Positions 41,725 to 53,234 of a stretch of 64,000 bases of DNA are shown here, piece by piece (the stretch's first letter is position 1; each line of letters opens with the position of its first letter). The stretch covers positions 110,998,221-111,062,220 of the forward strand of contig OX377202.1 in NCBI GenBank assembly GCA_947396885.1, written 5' to 3'. The stretch comes from Heligmosomoides polygyrus polygyrus (Eukaryota > Nematoda > Chromadorea > Rhabditida > Heligmosomidae). A program made the translations under genes and the position numbers. The notes under the pieces were generated by a model, which was not told the DNA's origin, did no database searches, and was given only the letters and a program-made list of their open reading frames with translations.

Positions 41725-42775
41725 ATGGTTATATCTCTATTGGTTACTATAGCCCTGACACTACCATGTGCGTACACCAAGTACTTGCTTGAACCTATTC
41801 GATGCATTTTGCTGGAAGGGTTTTTTACCCTAGAGTTTAAAAAGTAACCACAAAAATAGACCCTTTAGAAGTAGAACTAGGCTCAGATTAGGCACAAATT
41901 AATATTAACTGCAAGGTGACGGCATATGTCTCCTAACCCACCTCTTTCCCTCCAAGAAAAAAAAAACGATGATACGATGCGGATGTTCGTATTAGCTGAG
42001 ATTCTCGTCGATTTTTATCTTTACCTTTATTTTCACTGAGTATTATAGTAAAACCTCCACTAGTTTAACCAGGTACTTTCATTTTTCCTTTATGAAAGAA
42101 TGTACACTTAGCGTACAGCCTGTGTCCTCGCCTTGCAAAAAAAAATTTGACAGTAAACCAAAACACGCAAAAAAAAGAAAAAGCAGTAAATGGCTGGGCT
42201 TTCCATTAACCTTGGCATGACGTACTTATTTGTCAGTACATGATGCCAGCCCCTTTGCCAGTTGCTACAATTCAAGTCAGGTTCCAGCAATGCTTCGAAG
42301 TAACGCCATTTTGAAAAATGGAACCGTTAGGAGCGCGAAAGCGAACGAAGAACAAAAAGCTACTTCTTGGAACATTGTAATGGTCCCCTGAACTTATTCT
42401 AATTTGTACAAAACGGCTCAACCACCAACTTGTACGGGTGGGGTGCCATAGAGGTGAGCTGATGCCTCTCTAAGCAACTAAACGATTAATAGCATTGCAG
42501 GATGTTATGAAGCTGCTGAGCCAATACTGTTATGAGAGTTTTATTCGGATTACGTTTCAGAGTAACCGTTTCTTCAGAGCCTGGAGAAGACAAAGGGATT
42601 TGAGAAATTGCTCGTCCAAGGATCATTTCAAGCTACAGGAGCCTCGGAAGTTAATAAGAGAATGGAACGGATAGGGAGTAAGGCAACCCGACTGACCTTA
42701 CGGAAACAGCCGAAAGGCTGGTTGGTCACCCTCGGATGGAGAACGACTGGATAAACGAGCTATCCCTTCGGGTCA
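41725..42775. other. Intergenic sequence, nothing recognised
   Basis: Lies between the PTR start and sec-6 end; no exon or element could be supported. Confidence 0.4.
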
Positions 42776-42780
42776 GAGCC

Positions 42781-43591
42781 TCAGCGACCCTCCGACTGGT
42801 GCCCTCCAGGCTCATACCCATAGAGGACGGCAAATGGAGCCAGCTCCTGATTACGGCCACCCGCTCTTCTTCCCATTGATGGCAGAACTCTTGAACGCGA
42901 TCCACATCGCTTCCAGGGTTTTGCTCGCTCCGATCTCGAACTTACGCGCCAGGATCGTCTACTGCAAGGCACGGAATCGAACTCCTGACCACGCCTATGA
43001 AGCAGCACTTTTGGTGTTTTTTTTTGCATATTCGACGTCTGAAAGCTATTGCGTTGTGAGGCGATAGACTTCAGGGAGCTTGGATTTCAAAACCCTGAAG
43101 AGGTTGTAAATACGATAATTGGCCTTCTTCACTAAAACTCTGCAATGTTGAGAAAAACGTAGATCACTGGTAATATTGTAGTCTAAATTTCGAGCTTCAT
43201 TCATTCTGCTAAGCGGCTCGCCGTTAATTTTGTAGGCATCCGAGTTTGGTTTTTGGGCACGAATTTTTTCCACTGAAAATGGCAGTTCCCATAATTCAGC
43301 CCAACGACTAAAGAAGTTAATCGCGAACTTAAAGGACATAGAGTCTTCAGGCCCGCCAATTCTTTTATAGATTTTAGCATTGCATGTAGAGATTTGCGCC
43401 TCCAATCCCTTACCTACGATTCTAGGAGAGAGCATCAGCAGTTGTCCTATGATAAGAGGGATTTCCTTTAAATTTAGCGGATGTGGTTGAGTGACATGGG
43501 AGGACGTTCGCAGTTGGCACTTTACGGTTGCCCCTCCCGACCAGGATAGATCCTGGAAACTCTCACAATGGCATTCGTTTTCCCCGTTCAA
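42781..43591 (-). pseudogene. CR1/jockey-like non-LTR reverse transcriptase remnant
   Basis: Minus strand 43591-43046 contains AKIYKRIGGPEDSM, SRWAELWELPFSVEKIRAQK and LVKKANYRIYNLFRVLKSK, the part of a non-LTR reverse transcriptase just after the catalytic motif; the FADD-type catalytic residues are not preserved. 42965-42781 adds the C-terminal end (KTLEAMWIAFKSSAINGKK; NQELAPFAVLYGYEPGG) with a frameshift. Between them, at 42968-43005, is a tRNA-like CAGGAGTTCGATTCCGTGCC box, suggesting a SINE insertion. A terminus of the 0.5-kb element (GACCAGGATAGATC) lies at 43540. Confidence 0.7.
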
Positions 43592-44029
43592 ACATACGAC
43601 TAAGACACTTCTATGGTAGAAAGTAACTTGGGGGAGTGCACTGGTTAATGTAGATTAGGTTACATACAATTATTCGCAATCAGACATAACATCTGACAAG
43701 AATCGCAGCAGCTTCATATACACAGACTTTCAGACGGTCGAAGAGTACACAGAAGAGGTTGAGCGTGAGGTTATTGAAAAGTAGATAAACTTGAAGTCTG
43801 TAAAAAATCGAAAAACATTAATTTCAAACTTTTTTAAAAGAAGATTATGAGATAATTAATAGGTCCAAGAGGCATATAGAATGAAAACGTCCACATTAGC
43901 CTTCAATAGGAGCAAGAGTGCAAAGAAAGAAAAGTAGAAGCGGCATAAATCTATCGAACCTCTACAAGAGCAAGAGTTGCAGATCTCAGGACGCATAGGG
44001 ACGGAATGATCAAAGCAAAAGACGACAGA

Positions 44030-44660
44030 AAGACTAATTGTGGCGGCTGAACCACGTAAGGTCAGCATGGAAGACCGGTCGCAGCGCCAAATCCCGTTCG
44101 GCCAGCCGACGACGACGGCGTTCGCATAAATGGAGAAACTCGAAAGAAGCAGCGGCCGCCGAGGTGCGGTGGCCGGCCAAAGGAGCAAAGCATTGGAGGG
44201 CCAGGTGGACAAGGTGTTTCACGGAAGGGGGGGGGGGGAGTACCCATCTGGTGCAGAATTCCAGAGCAACAACGGAGACGCAGCAGAATCGCCCTGCCAC
44301 GCGTACTCAATGCGACTACAGAAGAGCTGCTGCAACTGCACATCCGGATTGGCCGAAAGAAAGGAAGGCGGACAGCTCCCCCCCCCCCCCCCCCCGTCAA
44401 TGTCGCATCGACGATGATGATGCGCGTCTTGTTCTCGCAATGCTTAGCACTGCGGTTGCAGAACCTGTTTGCTAGCTTCTGAATTCGCTCGGCGGCCACC
44501 TCGCCACGATATCCACAGTGCGCTAAGCAGAAAATCTGCAACGATAGGGGGTCGCTAAAGCAGGGCCATACGAGTGGAAGTACGAAACACTGAAGAGGAC
44601 ACAGAAACGATTCAACATATGAAACGTTGCTGCAGTTTTTAAGCATCAAAAGTGCCAAAA
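44030..44660. other. GC-rich segment with open frames on both strands, unassigned
   Basis: Minus strand 44542-44400 follows a good acceptor (TATCGTTGCAG) and reads IFCLAHCGYRGEVAAERIQK and LANRFCNRSAKHCENKTRII, which looks coding but matches no family I know. G/C homopolymers at 44229-44238 and 44380-44395 interrupt both strands. Plus-strand frames are Arg-rich and less convincing. Confidence 0.25.
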
Positions 44661-44823
44661 AAGTGCTTAAATCGATGATAGTAAGCTGCTAAACCCCTTG
44701 GGTGGCAACCAGAAACTTAAGGTTGTTTTCAACGAGAAACTTAGGTAACTACAACTCCTAAAAATCTCAGGTCTCGGCAATATATCTATGACGGCTATCT
44801 TTAAAAATACTTAACTCGCGAAA

Positions 44824-45116
44824 GGGCGCGTGTAGCGCAGTCGGAGGAGGCGCGACTGTCGTTTGCACCCGATACCAGGTTCCTGGTTCGGATTTCCCGC
44901 CCAGGCTAACCAAGCCTTCCATCCCTCCGGGGTCTGTGAATTAGTACCACACGTGTCTGGGAAGGATAAAGCGCTGACTTGTTCATCGGCTGGCCACCGC
45001 AAGTCATTGTATGGCCAAATACGCATTCATGTCGCCTCCACGACATCCCGTAGAAGTAGAATGCGCTGACGCATCCCAGAAGGGATTGAGTGACGCCGTC
45101 CTTTATCCTTTATCCT
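44824..45116 (+). mobile_element. tRNA-derived SINE, family A, second intact copy
   Basis: GTGTAGCGCAGTCGGAGGAG head, GGTTCCTGGTTCGGATTTCC B-box region and a CCTTTATCCTTTATCC tail. Near identical to 21281-21574 over the full 290 bp. Confidence 0.85.
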
Positions 45117-45426
45117 AACTCGCGAAATCGTTCAAAATAAACCTCATAGCAAAAGAAATAGGAAAAGAAACCGCTTGAGGAATAACGATGAAGCTGCTCG
45201 ACAAAACTAATAGTAAGGAACAATAGAAAAATTTGTGATCGATACGAATTCCGACATATTCTAGTGACATCTTCTGTTCCAAATAATAAGTCATTCAGCT
45301 TCAAAGGGACTGATATTGGTGGATAGCAAGAAAATATCTTCTTTTGCAACATATTAAAGGTGATTTGATCAAACAAAAATTCTGATCTTCTCGATGAAGC
45401 TACTCTGACCAAATCTTATTGCACCA

Positions 45427-46123
45427 CCCAAGAATGACCTTGTTCTGGCTTCACATGGAAGGAATCCTGCCCAATGTTGCCGTGAGCGAAGAGGGTGACG
45501 TCTACACCGCTAGAAAAACGGGTCTATGCGGTAGGCGCTAGAATCCCTTCCGGGTATTTCATCCCAGATGAACATCAGGTGCTCACCGAAGTGTTCCAGA
45601 AGCTCAATGACCATGGGAACGAAATCCTGTAGGAGGCTAACTTAGAATGGTAAGTAGGTTACATAGAATACGCGCATCTTGCAAATCAGTGCCGGTGCCA
45701 CGAATTCTATTTACAATCGCTACACTCTCCGTTTTCAGCAATTTCTTCTAGAAGGAAAGATGAATAAGAAGGGTGTAGTAGTACACCTGTCACAGACGGT
45801 GTAACCTTCATTGAAGGAAATTTTTCGCTATGAAATATAGGCCTTAATAAATCCTCATAGTATGATGGACTTAACGATAACAATATCATATAAACCTTGG
45901 TCAACAAACTAAACAAGGATGCTTCAAAGAATCGTTGGAAGTAGAACTTAAGCACTTTGTTGCAGTCAGAGACATCGAAATTCCACTGAGGAAATTCAGA
46001 AGAGGCAATTAGCAAGGCCGTCTGCCAGAAGGCGTAATTAGGGAGACCTGTCGTGCTAATGACCTTGTTATTAGAGGGTGTCCTGGTTTTGAACAGCTCG
46101 CAAGTTTTCAGACTGGCGAACAC
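45427..46123 (-). other. Possible unassigned exons of a minus-strand gene
   Basis: A 138-codon open frame (46123-45707) contains GLPNYAFWQTALLIASSEFP. Downstream, after a CTCCTACAG acceptor, 45634-45577 reads DFVPMVIELLEHFG and continues openly to 45510 (LMFIWDEIPGRDSSAYRIDP). After TTTTCTAG, 45508-45430 can read VDVTLFAHGNIGQDSFHVK. These look coding, but the phases do not join cleanly and no family was recognised. Confidence 0.2.
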
Positions 46124-46779
46124 GCCACAATGGCGTATTGATATTGGACGAAAAGGAAAATATCTCTGGGAATACTTGTGCCTTAGAAAGGTGGTACAAG
46201 TTTAATGGAAAAAGCGTCTTAGCCGTTCGAAAGGAATTGTAGTATGGCAGTACTACAGTACTTTTGAGTCATAACGGTCGATACAGTAATGTCTCCATAT
46301 TTCTAACAAAGGGCCTCTGAGAACTTACCTCAGCGGTTATCAACAAGACCTATATGGTTTTGTAAGGCAACTTACTAGAAGCACAAGGGCGAAGTTCGTT
46401 TTGCTGCAGACTACTAGATGGTCCAAAAATGGCAAAAAATTGTTACCGTGTTACTCATGAAGGTCGGGGAAATGGATCCTCATGTAACTGGTGCTGGTCA
46501 TTTTGCCGCACTCACTTTAGACCGAATTCATATAAGTTTTCAATTTCAAATTCAATTCAATCAAACTATGAGCCAGAATTTTTTTAGCGCACGGGTTAAC
46601 TAGGTAGTCTCCATCGATCTTGAGCCCGCTGCAGATCGGAACGGGTTTACTAGACGACATTTCTGCCATTTGTGGGCCAGCCAGTGGCACGAGGCAAAAC
46701 CGAACCCTGTGCTCCTTGCTAGATGCCCTACGAAACCATGTAGGTCTTCCTCTCTTGTGAGGAACGGTCAGTTCCTTGT

Positions 46780-47130
46780 TTTTTTAAGATTTAAATACGA
46801 GGTTTGCTGCATTGATTCTAGCGCGAATTCTGAACATTTTGTGGTAGGATTCCACTGTTCGTGGGCCTGTCGACCTGGATCTTACTCTGAAATCGTCATT
46901 GCTTTTTCGTTTTCTTGCAACGAGAGATGAAGAATCAAACTCAGCATTTGAAACTGCTGACGTTCTTGAATACGGCTCCACCACGTTATCATAGTCTATC
47001 GTCTACGATGATGCTCAAGCTTGAGAGGTCAGGAGGCGTGACGCTACCATACAGCGGACGCACGGGAGTTCTCGCTCCACCTGTACATAGACCAGTTGGT
47101 CTCTCAATAAACTCTGTCTCATCTCTTGTA
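46780..47130 (-). other. Unassigned minus-strand open frames
   Basis: 47132-46986 starts MASTRDETEFIERPTGLCTG and ends SIIVDDRL; 46984-46784 reads ARKRKSNDDFRVRSRSTGPR and ends in a stop. They are adjacent but in different frames. There is no domain, and they may be a broken or very small gene. Confidence 0.15.
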
Positions 47131-47143
47131 CTCGCCATCATAT

Positions 47144-47315
47144 CCACTGAACCACCGCATTATTAGGGCGTGTAAGTCTTTCGCCGTATCGTCGTATACA
47201 TTTGGTGCATCGGCCGAGAATCGAACCTGGGCCGCCCGCGTGGCAGGCGAGCATTCTACCACTGAACCACCGCATTATTAGGGCGCATAAGTCCTTCGCC
47301 GTATCATCGTATACA
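47144..47315. repeat. Partial 115-bp tandem duplication containing the 5' end of the tRNA-Gly copy
   Basis: CCACTGAACCACCGCATTATT then AGGGCG..CGTATACA occurs at 47144-47200 and 47259-47315. The second unit (minus-strand order) keeps only the first 15-18 bases of the tRNA. Confidence 0.75.
47206..47276 (-). tRNA. tRNA-Gly (GCC), probably a pseudogene or 5'-altered copy
   Basis: From GTTCAGTGG through TCGCCTGCCACGCGGG and CCCAGGTTCGATTCTCGG to GCCGATGCA, the body matches eukaryotic tRNA-Gly with anticodon GCC, and the A and B boxes are good. The 5' acceptor strand reads AATGCGG instead of GCATCGG, leaving four mismatches against the 3' strand CCGATGC. It is therefore either a pseudogene or truncated and fused to foreign sequence. 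There is no introduced CCA. It lies in a partial 115-bp tandem duplication. Confidence 0.7.
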
Positions 47316-47689
47316 CACGTACCTCTTAACTAACTCAGCTATGTTACGACATCGTGTAGAACTGTTTGCGATTGTACACATGCCTTTCACCCGACGTCTT
47401 CGGATACTGTATGTATCGGAAACGTTCGAATAGAGGAGTGTCCTGCACTTACAATATGTAGTTTGCGATGAGAGCTGAGAAGACTGGACATTTCAAAAAC
47501 CAAAAAAGTAAATCCACTTCTATATTATTTAACTCTTTGGATTCGAAGGTTCTTAACAAAGATCGGTCTTCACTGCTCTACAGTCTAACTAGAGTCGCTT
47601 TTCAGTAACAGTTACAGCTTTTTGGACTTTAATCACAGTATTCAGCACATTTCAGAGCCTCCCCTAACTGCTCAAGTGAGAATTTCAGC

Positions 47690-48115
47690 TCCCCTATCTC
47701 TGGCCCTCGTAAGACGCCAGACGACCAGAGGACGGCGACAAGGTGTCGATGGGTTTGGAAAGCGCTCCAGACTGACAGTGACGTGAAAACAACATGCGGC
47801 GATGACCAGATGAACGGATCAACGACGACGGAACATTGGACACGGGTTTATTGGGGGAAAAGCAGCGGCGACGAAGGCTGCGAGGAGTGATCGGGAGAGA
47901 ATACGTACGCGCCGCAGGTGTTAACGACGATCCCCCGGCTGCTGCTGCGTGGGTTCGTCTACCGGCCACTACCGGCATGATCTCGTCCATCAGTCGCCGA
48001 CGTCAAACCTGCTTCGAGAGTCCCCCATCGCGCACTTGGCTATTCGGTTTATCAGCGCGTCGCCGGACGCGACGTGAAAATGCCGACCGACGCTTCTGCA
48101 GCCGCCGGTAGATAC
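47690..48115. other. GC-rich segment, possible exon on the minus strand
   Basis: The minus frame 47990-47694 starts MDEIMPVVAGRRTHAAAAGG and is Ser/Pro/Arg rich (PAARTYSLPITPRSLRRR). The plus frame 47836-48111 is also open. Raised GC and CpG as in the island at 32.8 kb. No domain, no supported splice partner. Confidence 0.2.
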
Positions 48116-48289
48116 TAGAATGTTGGCGAAGACCGAGGGCCTAGGTCGTGTAATTGAAACAGCTTAACGCTCCTAATGAACTATTCAACCCTTTGCCCAG
48201 AGAAAGTCATAGCCGTCGAGGATCGTTGTAACCCCTCTATAATAGACAAGGTTAAACCAACATCAGAAATCCATATTTACCACTATGCG

Positions 48290-49040
48290 ACAAAATTGGC
48301 ACTTTTCAGACCAAACTGGACACTTTTCAAACCAAACTGGACACTTTTCAAATCATATTGGACACTTTCCAAGCAACTCAATGGTTTTGAAATCATACCT
48401 AACATCTTATAACTACCCTGCGAGAAGGGTAGAATAACCTTTGTTCTAGAAAACAGATGACTGATTTTCTGAACGACTTGTTTGGAATTTTTCAATTCAT
48501 GTCTCAGAAAGTGAACGCACTATTTAAAATTTTGTAAAATTATCATATTCAACGAAAAAATTGAGTTAATGTTAGTTCCCAAGTGCAGGAAGGTAGCAAT
48601 TTTTAGTGCTAAAACAAAAAGTTGAGCCATCCACTCGAATAGTTCGTTGCGATTTTTATTTGATTGGTAGCAAAGATTCTTTTTCCGTGCAAATTACACA
48701 TCTGTCAACGCTACGTTTAAAAAATTGCAGGAAACACACACATCACTCCGCAAAAAGTCAATCAATCAACAAAGTCAATCAGATTAAAATCGCAACGAGC
48801 CCGACGAGTGCATGGCGCGATCTCCACCTCCAATACAATCAATGCCTCCTGCTTTTTGAGCTTTAATGTAAAATTTATTCCATTATTTTCTCTCTAAAAA
48901 TAAAAAATAGAATTCCAATTCCAAGCCGTGTGTTCACTTTACTGATGGATGGCAGATGAACTAAAAAAATTTCAAAGGAAGCCATACTGGATTTTCCTTG
49001 AACATACCATCCTGGAGAGTGTTAGTTCCAGTGTGGAAGA
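48290..49040. repeat. Interspersed repeat, copy 2, with a CACTTTTCAAACCAAACTGG tandem tract
   Basis: Three to four 22-bp units CCAAACTGGACACTTTTCAA lie at 48300-48375. Further on, ATTTTTATTTGATTGG, AATCGCAACGAGCCCGACG and (inverted) CTCTCCAGGATGGT match the repeat at 28600-29285. Confidence 0.5.
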
Positions 49041-49086
49041 CACTCGTTTTGGAAGACGTTCAGTCTTATTTTAGAAGGCCAAGTGG

Positions 49087-49280
49087 TATATGTCGCGTAG
49101 GTGAGCAGCATTGGTAGGTGGGAATGCCTAACCCAATCAGACCGCATGGAATGGGCATGCAATTCAGAGAGGGCGTGCACAGTTGGTACCCTGATAGGCT
49201 GGCATGTGTTCGGCCTGTGTTCTGTCTGGCTGGCGCTGTCCCACCTACCAATGATGCTTTACCTACGCGACATGTACCGT
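49087..49280. repeat. Hairpin element (ATGTCGCGTAGGTGAGCAG family)
   Basis: TATGTCGCGTAGGTGAGCAG at the left pairs with CTTTACCTACGCGACATGTA at the right, and CATTGGTAGGTGGGA with TCCCACCTACCAATG: a nearly perfect hairpin of 190 bp. Confidence 0.85.
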
Positions 49281-49609
49281 CCAAGTTTGCTTAGAACAGT
49301 GTCAAATTTTATTAGAAAATTGTCTAAATGGATAAATAAATGGCATAGTATATACTTACACCTCTTCATGACGTCACTTTGCTAAAAACGCAGCGCTCTC
49401 TAAACAGAATTCGTGGAAGTCCAGCTAGCTCAGATGGTAGGGATCGCAGACAATCCCATATGACATATAATATATAGCTGAGCCGTGTGGACAATAAAAC
49501 TTTGCTTCCTTCTATTTAAGCAATTAAGAGCCCAGAAAGTCACGAAGAACGAGATATGTATTTCGTAGGGTTATCAAGAAGATGTCTAACCAATACATTG
49601 CTGGGCGTC

Positions 49610-49980
49610 GTGTTCTTTTGACTCCCTGAAAAATTCAATCGGTCACGGTTTTCGTAAGGCGACTGTCAGCAAAACGCATTACGTGACTGGTCCGCTTGAT
49701 TTCCGAGGGCTTGGCTCGACCGAAGTCGCGCCTCAGAAATGATGAGCATAAGCAAGATCAACGAGCGGTAAGATACAGGAAGTCGAGACAAGAGAGGAAG
49801 GCATCTGGCTGCTAAGGTTGGATGTCGCTTGAGCCAAGACGTCAAAAAATAGGTTGGTCGGTCACTTAATGCGCTCTGTTGACACCTGTTGGACGACAGT
49901 CGTGAGAGGAATCAGCGGGAATTCAACAGGCTAGAAGAGTCCCGCGGACTAATTAGTGGGACTCACTCGAGCAATGAAGA
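49610..49980. pseudogene. Two heavily degraded RTE-like 3' fragments in inverted orientation
   Basis: Minus 49740-49610 and plus 49740-49930 carry faint versions of the RTE 3' region (GGTTGGTCGGTCACTTAATG; CACCTGTTGGACGACAGTCG), with several stops. Confidence 0.4.
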
Positions 49981-50704
49981 TCTATTGGGTAGTAGTGGGC
50001 ACATAGCTTTGAGGAATGGAGATCTCTCCGATGTAGGGACGAAAAAACACCAGCAACGGCGCGACCCTTTACAATAATGGGAAGGAGACGAGCAATTTAT
50101 ATTTCGCGGCTTCATAAATGGAGAATAGACACAGTCTACTTCCCGATAAAGAGCTCTAAGCAAGAACTTTCCAGAGCATAACCGCACAGCCTATTATTTT
50201 AACAAATCGAGCACAATATAGAGAAATCCACTAACCGTGGACAAACAGCAATCCATCGAGAGGCAGTCCTATCGTCGGCACTAGCCACGTCTTTGCGCCG
50301 TCCGAAGCCATGGAAGCGGTCTCAGAATTCTATTTTTGACACTAATTGGTAGCGGCCTTCAAAAGCAATACTCCTCCATTCCCTACAAGATACTGAAGAA
50401 CCTCTCCTATCCTGGCATTAGATAGAACTCTAGGTACTCCAGGCTTCTGACCAGCAGGTTACATTTTCCCCATACAAAACTCAAGGTGGAATATATTTAT
50501 TAGAAATATATTATTTTCATTCCTCACACGAAATGACAATGTAATACAACATGCACAGTCATTATTCAGCAGAAGATACACTTCACTCATGCATTAAACG
50601 TCAAAGAAGTCATTCATTCCTCTAACCACGGTTTATACTTCAGCTGTCGCACAGCATGCAACCCTAAAGGGCCCGCACACTTCTGCGGTGTTGCCGCTGC
50701 CCTA

Positions 50705-50905
50705 CCCTTAGGGCCTGTTCATACTTCGCGACAAGAGCGACTCGTCGCCCGTGCAAAATATGCATATCGATTAAAACCGAGCGCGCGCTGCCGAAAAGTG
50801 TTCATACTCGAGCGCCGGAGCCGTCGCTCCAGTCGCTCTTGTCGCTCTTGTCGCTCTTGTCGCCTGTTCATACTTCGCGCCGGCGCCGGGAGCGACTGGG
50901 GCGAC
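50705..50905. repeat. Hairpin element (GTTCATACTTCGCGAC family) with a GTCGCTCTT tandem tract
   Basis: GCCTGTTCATACTTCGCGAC at 50714 and a second CCTGTTCATACTTCGCGCC at 50865; between them TCGCTCTTG units repeat three times and GTGTTCATACTCGAGCGCC is a partial inner copy. Confidence 0.6.
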
Positions 50906-51164
50906 GAATGGAGTGTGGTGTACGTAATTACACCGCACTACTGCTGGAAGACGCACTAGTGCTGGAAGGAAACGATTCCTGTTGTGCCGTTTTTCATACA
51001 AAGGTAAGGAGCGCTTTTATGTTTCTTTTGAGTGCCAGGGCGCAAATAGGGCCGGGGGGGGGGGGGGGGGTCACGATGGCCGGCCGCGACGAGTAACTAC
51101 ATACAGCGCATGTAGATGCAGTTTTATCTCCTTGTTTCGATTACATATCCGAGTTTTATCTGCT

Positions 51165-51320
51165 TCCGAATTGGGCAAGGGAGGGAACTAAAGGATACAG
51201 GCAATTTTAACACGGGCGCGTCACTCGAGTCACACCCTGGAGTTCCTTCCCCTGCCCAAATCTGTGCTCTCCTCCGCTGACGCGGAGGAGAGCATAGAAC
51301 AGAGCTATAGCATTGCTTGT
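51165..51320. repeat. Fragment related to the 34.4-35.5 kb element
   Basis: TTGGGCAAGGGAGGGAACT..ACACCCTGGAGTTCC then the perfect dyad GTGCTCTCCTCCGCTGACG/CGGAGGAGAGCA match the inner units at 34570-34890. Confidence 0.65.
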
Positions 51321-51424
51321 GCCTCTTCTTTAATATCAGTGTGTTTTGCCTTCTTGTTTTTGTGTTGGGAACACTTTTTAGGAGGTGACCCCTCCCCGAC
51401 CCTATTTGTGCAATTACGTACATC

Positions 51425-51585
51425 ACACTACGTCCGTCGCCCCAGTCGCTCTTGTCGCTCTTGTCGCTCTTGTCGCTCTTGTCGCCTGTTCATACTTCCG
51501 CGCGCTGCGCACGCCGCGCACGCCACGCGCGCTACGCTCTCGTCGCTCTTGTCGCTGCTGTCGCGAAGTATGAACAGGCCCTTAA
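51425..51585. repeat. Hairpin element with GTCGCTCTT tandem repeats
   Basis: Five TCGCTCTTG units (51445-51485) then CCTGTTCATACTTCCGCGC; the right end is GCGAAGTATGAACAGGCCC, inverted relative to the left-end consensus. Confidence 0.65.
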
Positions 51586-51736
51586 CCATAGGGCATGGAC
51601 GCAGAGCTCGCCTCCAGCGGCGCCGGGAGTCTGTCTGCGCTCTGCCCTTTTGCCGGCGCCCGCCGCTGAACGGCATGACTCATCGTTTTCGTCGTCCGCC
51701 GTCCGCCGCTCGCCGCAAAAGTGTGCGGGGCCTTAA

Positions 51737-51877
51737 ACCCTAGTTTATACTTGCGCCGCTACGTGGTGCGGCACCATGGTCGGAATAGATATCGACGGAC
51801 GACGCGAAAAATCGATATCTATGGCGACCTTGACGTCGCGCCGAGTGGCGGCGCAAGTGTAAACTAGGTCTAAGGGA
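51737..51877. repeat. Hairpin element (CCTAGTTTATACTTGCGCCG subfamily), copy 2
   Basis: CCCTAGTTTATACTTGCGCC at the left and GCGGCGCAAGTGTAAACTAG at the right; inner ATAGATATCGA and TCGATATCTAT pair. A sister of 17175-17312. Confidence 0.85.
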
Positions 51878-52125
51878 CTGTTCATAGTTCGCGACGGGAA
51901 TGACTGCGTTGCGTGGAAAGAAAGCGAATCTACTAATGTCGAGCTATCACCTAGTAAAAAACTATCTGTATTCTTTGACGGGTCCCCCTTTCGTTCTCGT
52001 CGGACTACTTACAGGGTATAAGAGCAATCGATCTCGATTTTCAAGCGCGGAGGATCGACGTTGTTAATTTGCAACGACTGAAGTATAAACTCTGCCCCTG
52101 CGACTGTAAAGACCTCTTTTATACA

Positions 52126-53234
52126 TTATTGCTGCGGCTGATCTCTGCGCATGAACGACGACAGCATGTTCATCATGTCGAGATTCGGCTTCCACGACGA
52201 AGAATCGCTTCTGCCAACGATGGACGCGAATAACTGCTCCAAAATCCGATCCCGAGGATGGAACTGCACGTGAGACACCACTTCTTCGGCTGTTTGCCTG
52301 AATATTAAACAGTAACCCATGCTAATAAAGACTGGAGACAACACGCAGTTGCATGATTTGGAAGTGGAGGAGCATTCTGTAGATGAAAGAAAACTGCAGA
52401 CATTACGTGGCGTCGAAAGCCTTCATTTGTCTACAGCCTACCCCCCCCCCCCCGCTCTACCTACTACTAGAAAACCACGAAGAAGTACTACATACTTTGC
52501 TTCACTGCGGGAGACGTCGTCGCGACTCGCTAGAAGCGCAGCCAGCAGATCAACCGGAATGTTCGGATACTTTCGGCTGAATGTCGTCACCTCCAGAGTG
52601 AGCAGCGACTTGTCACGGAGACTGATTACGTCGCCGCAACTCGCTATCAGAGAGCAGATAAGCGAGAACTGAAACAAGTGATTTGTGGACCACAGCTTGC
52701 AAGAAAGGGCTGCACTGACCGGTTCATTGATATCCCCAGTGTCAAGCAGCTGCCGAAACAGCGTCTCAAGCCGCTGCGCATCGCTCTTCATCCGAGAGCC
52801 GGCCGCGGCACGCTCCTCATAGCTGGTGAACGTCAGACGACTGTAATTCATTGGTCACAACAACGTCAAGCAGTGAGATATCATCAGCTGCGTGGCCGAG
52901 TCATGCCTTTATACAGAGTTTATACCTCAGTCGCCGCACGGCGCAATAAGGAATCGATATCGACAGCTATCATGCCATGTCTACGCCGCGAAGCAATGTC
53001 GAATAGTTTTTTTTTCAGCCGTCGATTTCAAAGACGCGAAGCAACTGAAGTGTAAACCCAGCCTCACGCAACGAAACATACCGCGAGTCGATCGCCTTCA
53101 GATATTCGCCCACGATTCTAAACTGCAGATCCATCAACAGTGCACATCGTGTCGCTGGTCGAAGATGACGATGATCAGCGTAGTAGTCCTGCACGGTAAT
53201 ACAAATGGTTTCCGTGGCGGAACAACCAACCAGC
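52126..53234 (-). CDS. sec-6: sec-6 3' exons and stop codon (4 exons)
   Basis: Exon 53234-53082 encodes [14 protein letters not shown] and [15 protein letters not shown]. Exon 52840-52720 encodes [18 protein letters not shown] and ETLFRQLLD. Exon 52668-52496 encodes [20 protein letters not shown] and [18 protein letters not shown]. Exon 52297-52126 encodes the C-terminal tail ([20 protein letters not shown]) ending TAA at 52128-52126. The intron between the second and third of these is only 51 nt. This region matches the C-terminal helical bundle of Sec6. A poly-C tract (52441-52453) lies in the intron before the last exon. Confidence 0.95.

Noticed and set aside
45427..45634. Assignment of DFVPMVIELLEHFG to a transposase
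   Set aside because: No catalytic motif or terminal repeats nearby, and the phases do not join; left unassigned.
48290..48380. CRISPR-like array at the CACTTTTCAAACC units
   Set aside because: The units are adjacent without spacers; it is a short tandem repeat in a eukaryotic genome.
51264..51743. 159-codon plus-strand frame rich in Arg/Ser/Cys
   Set aside because: Most of it is translation of the GTCGCTCTT tandem repeat and hairpin element.
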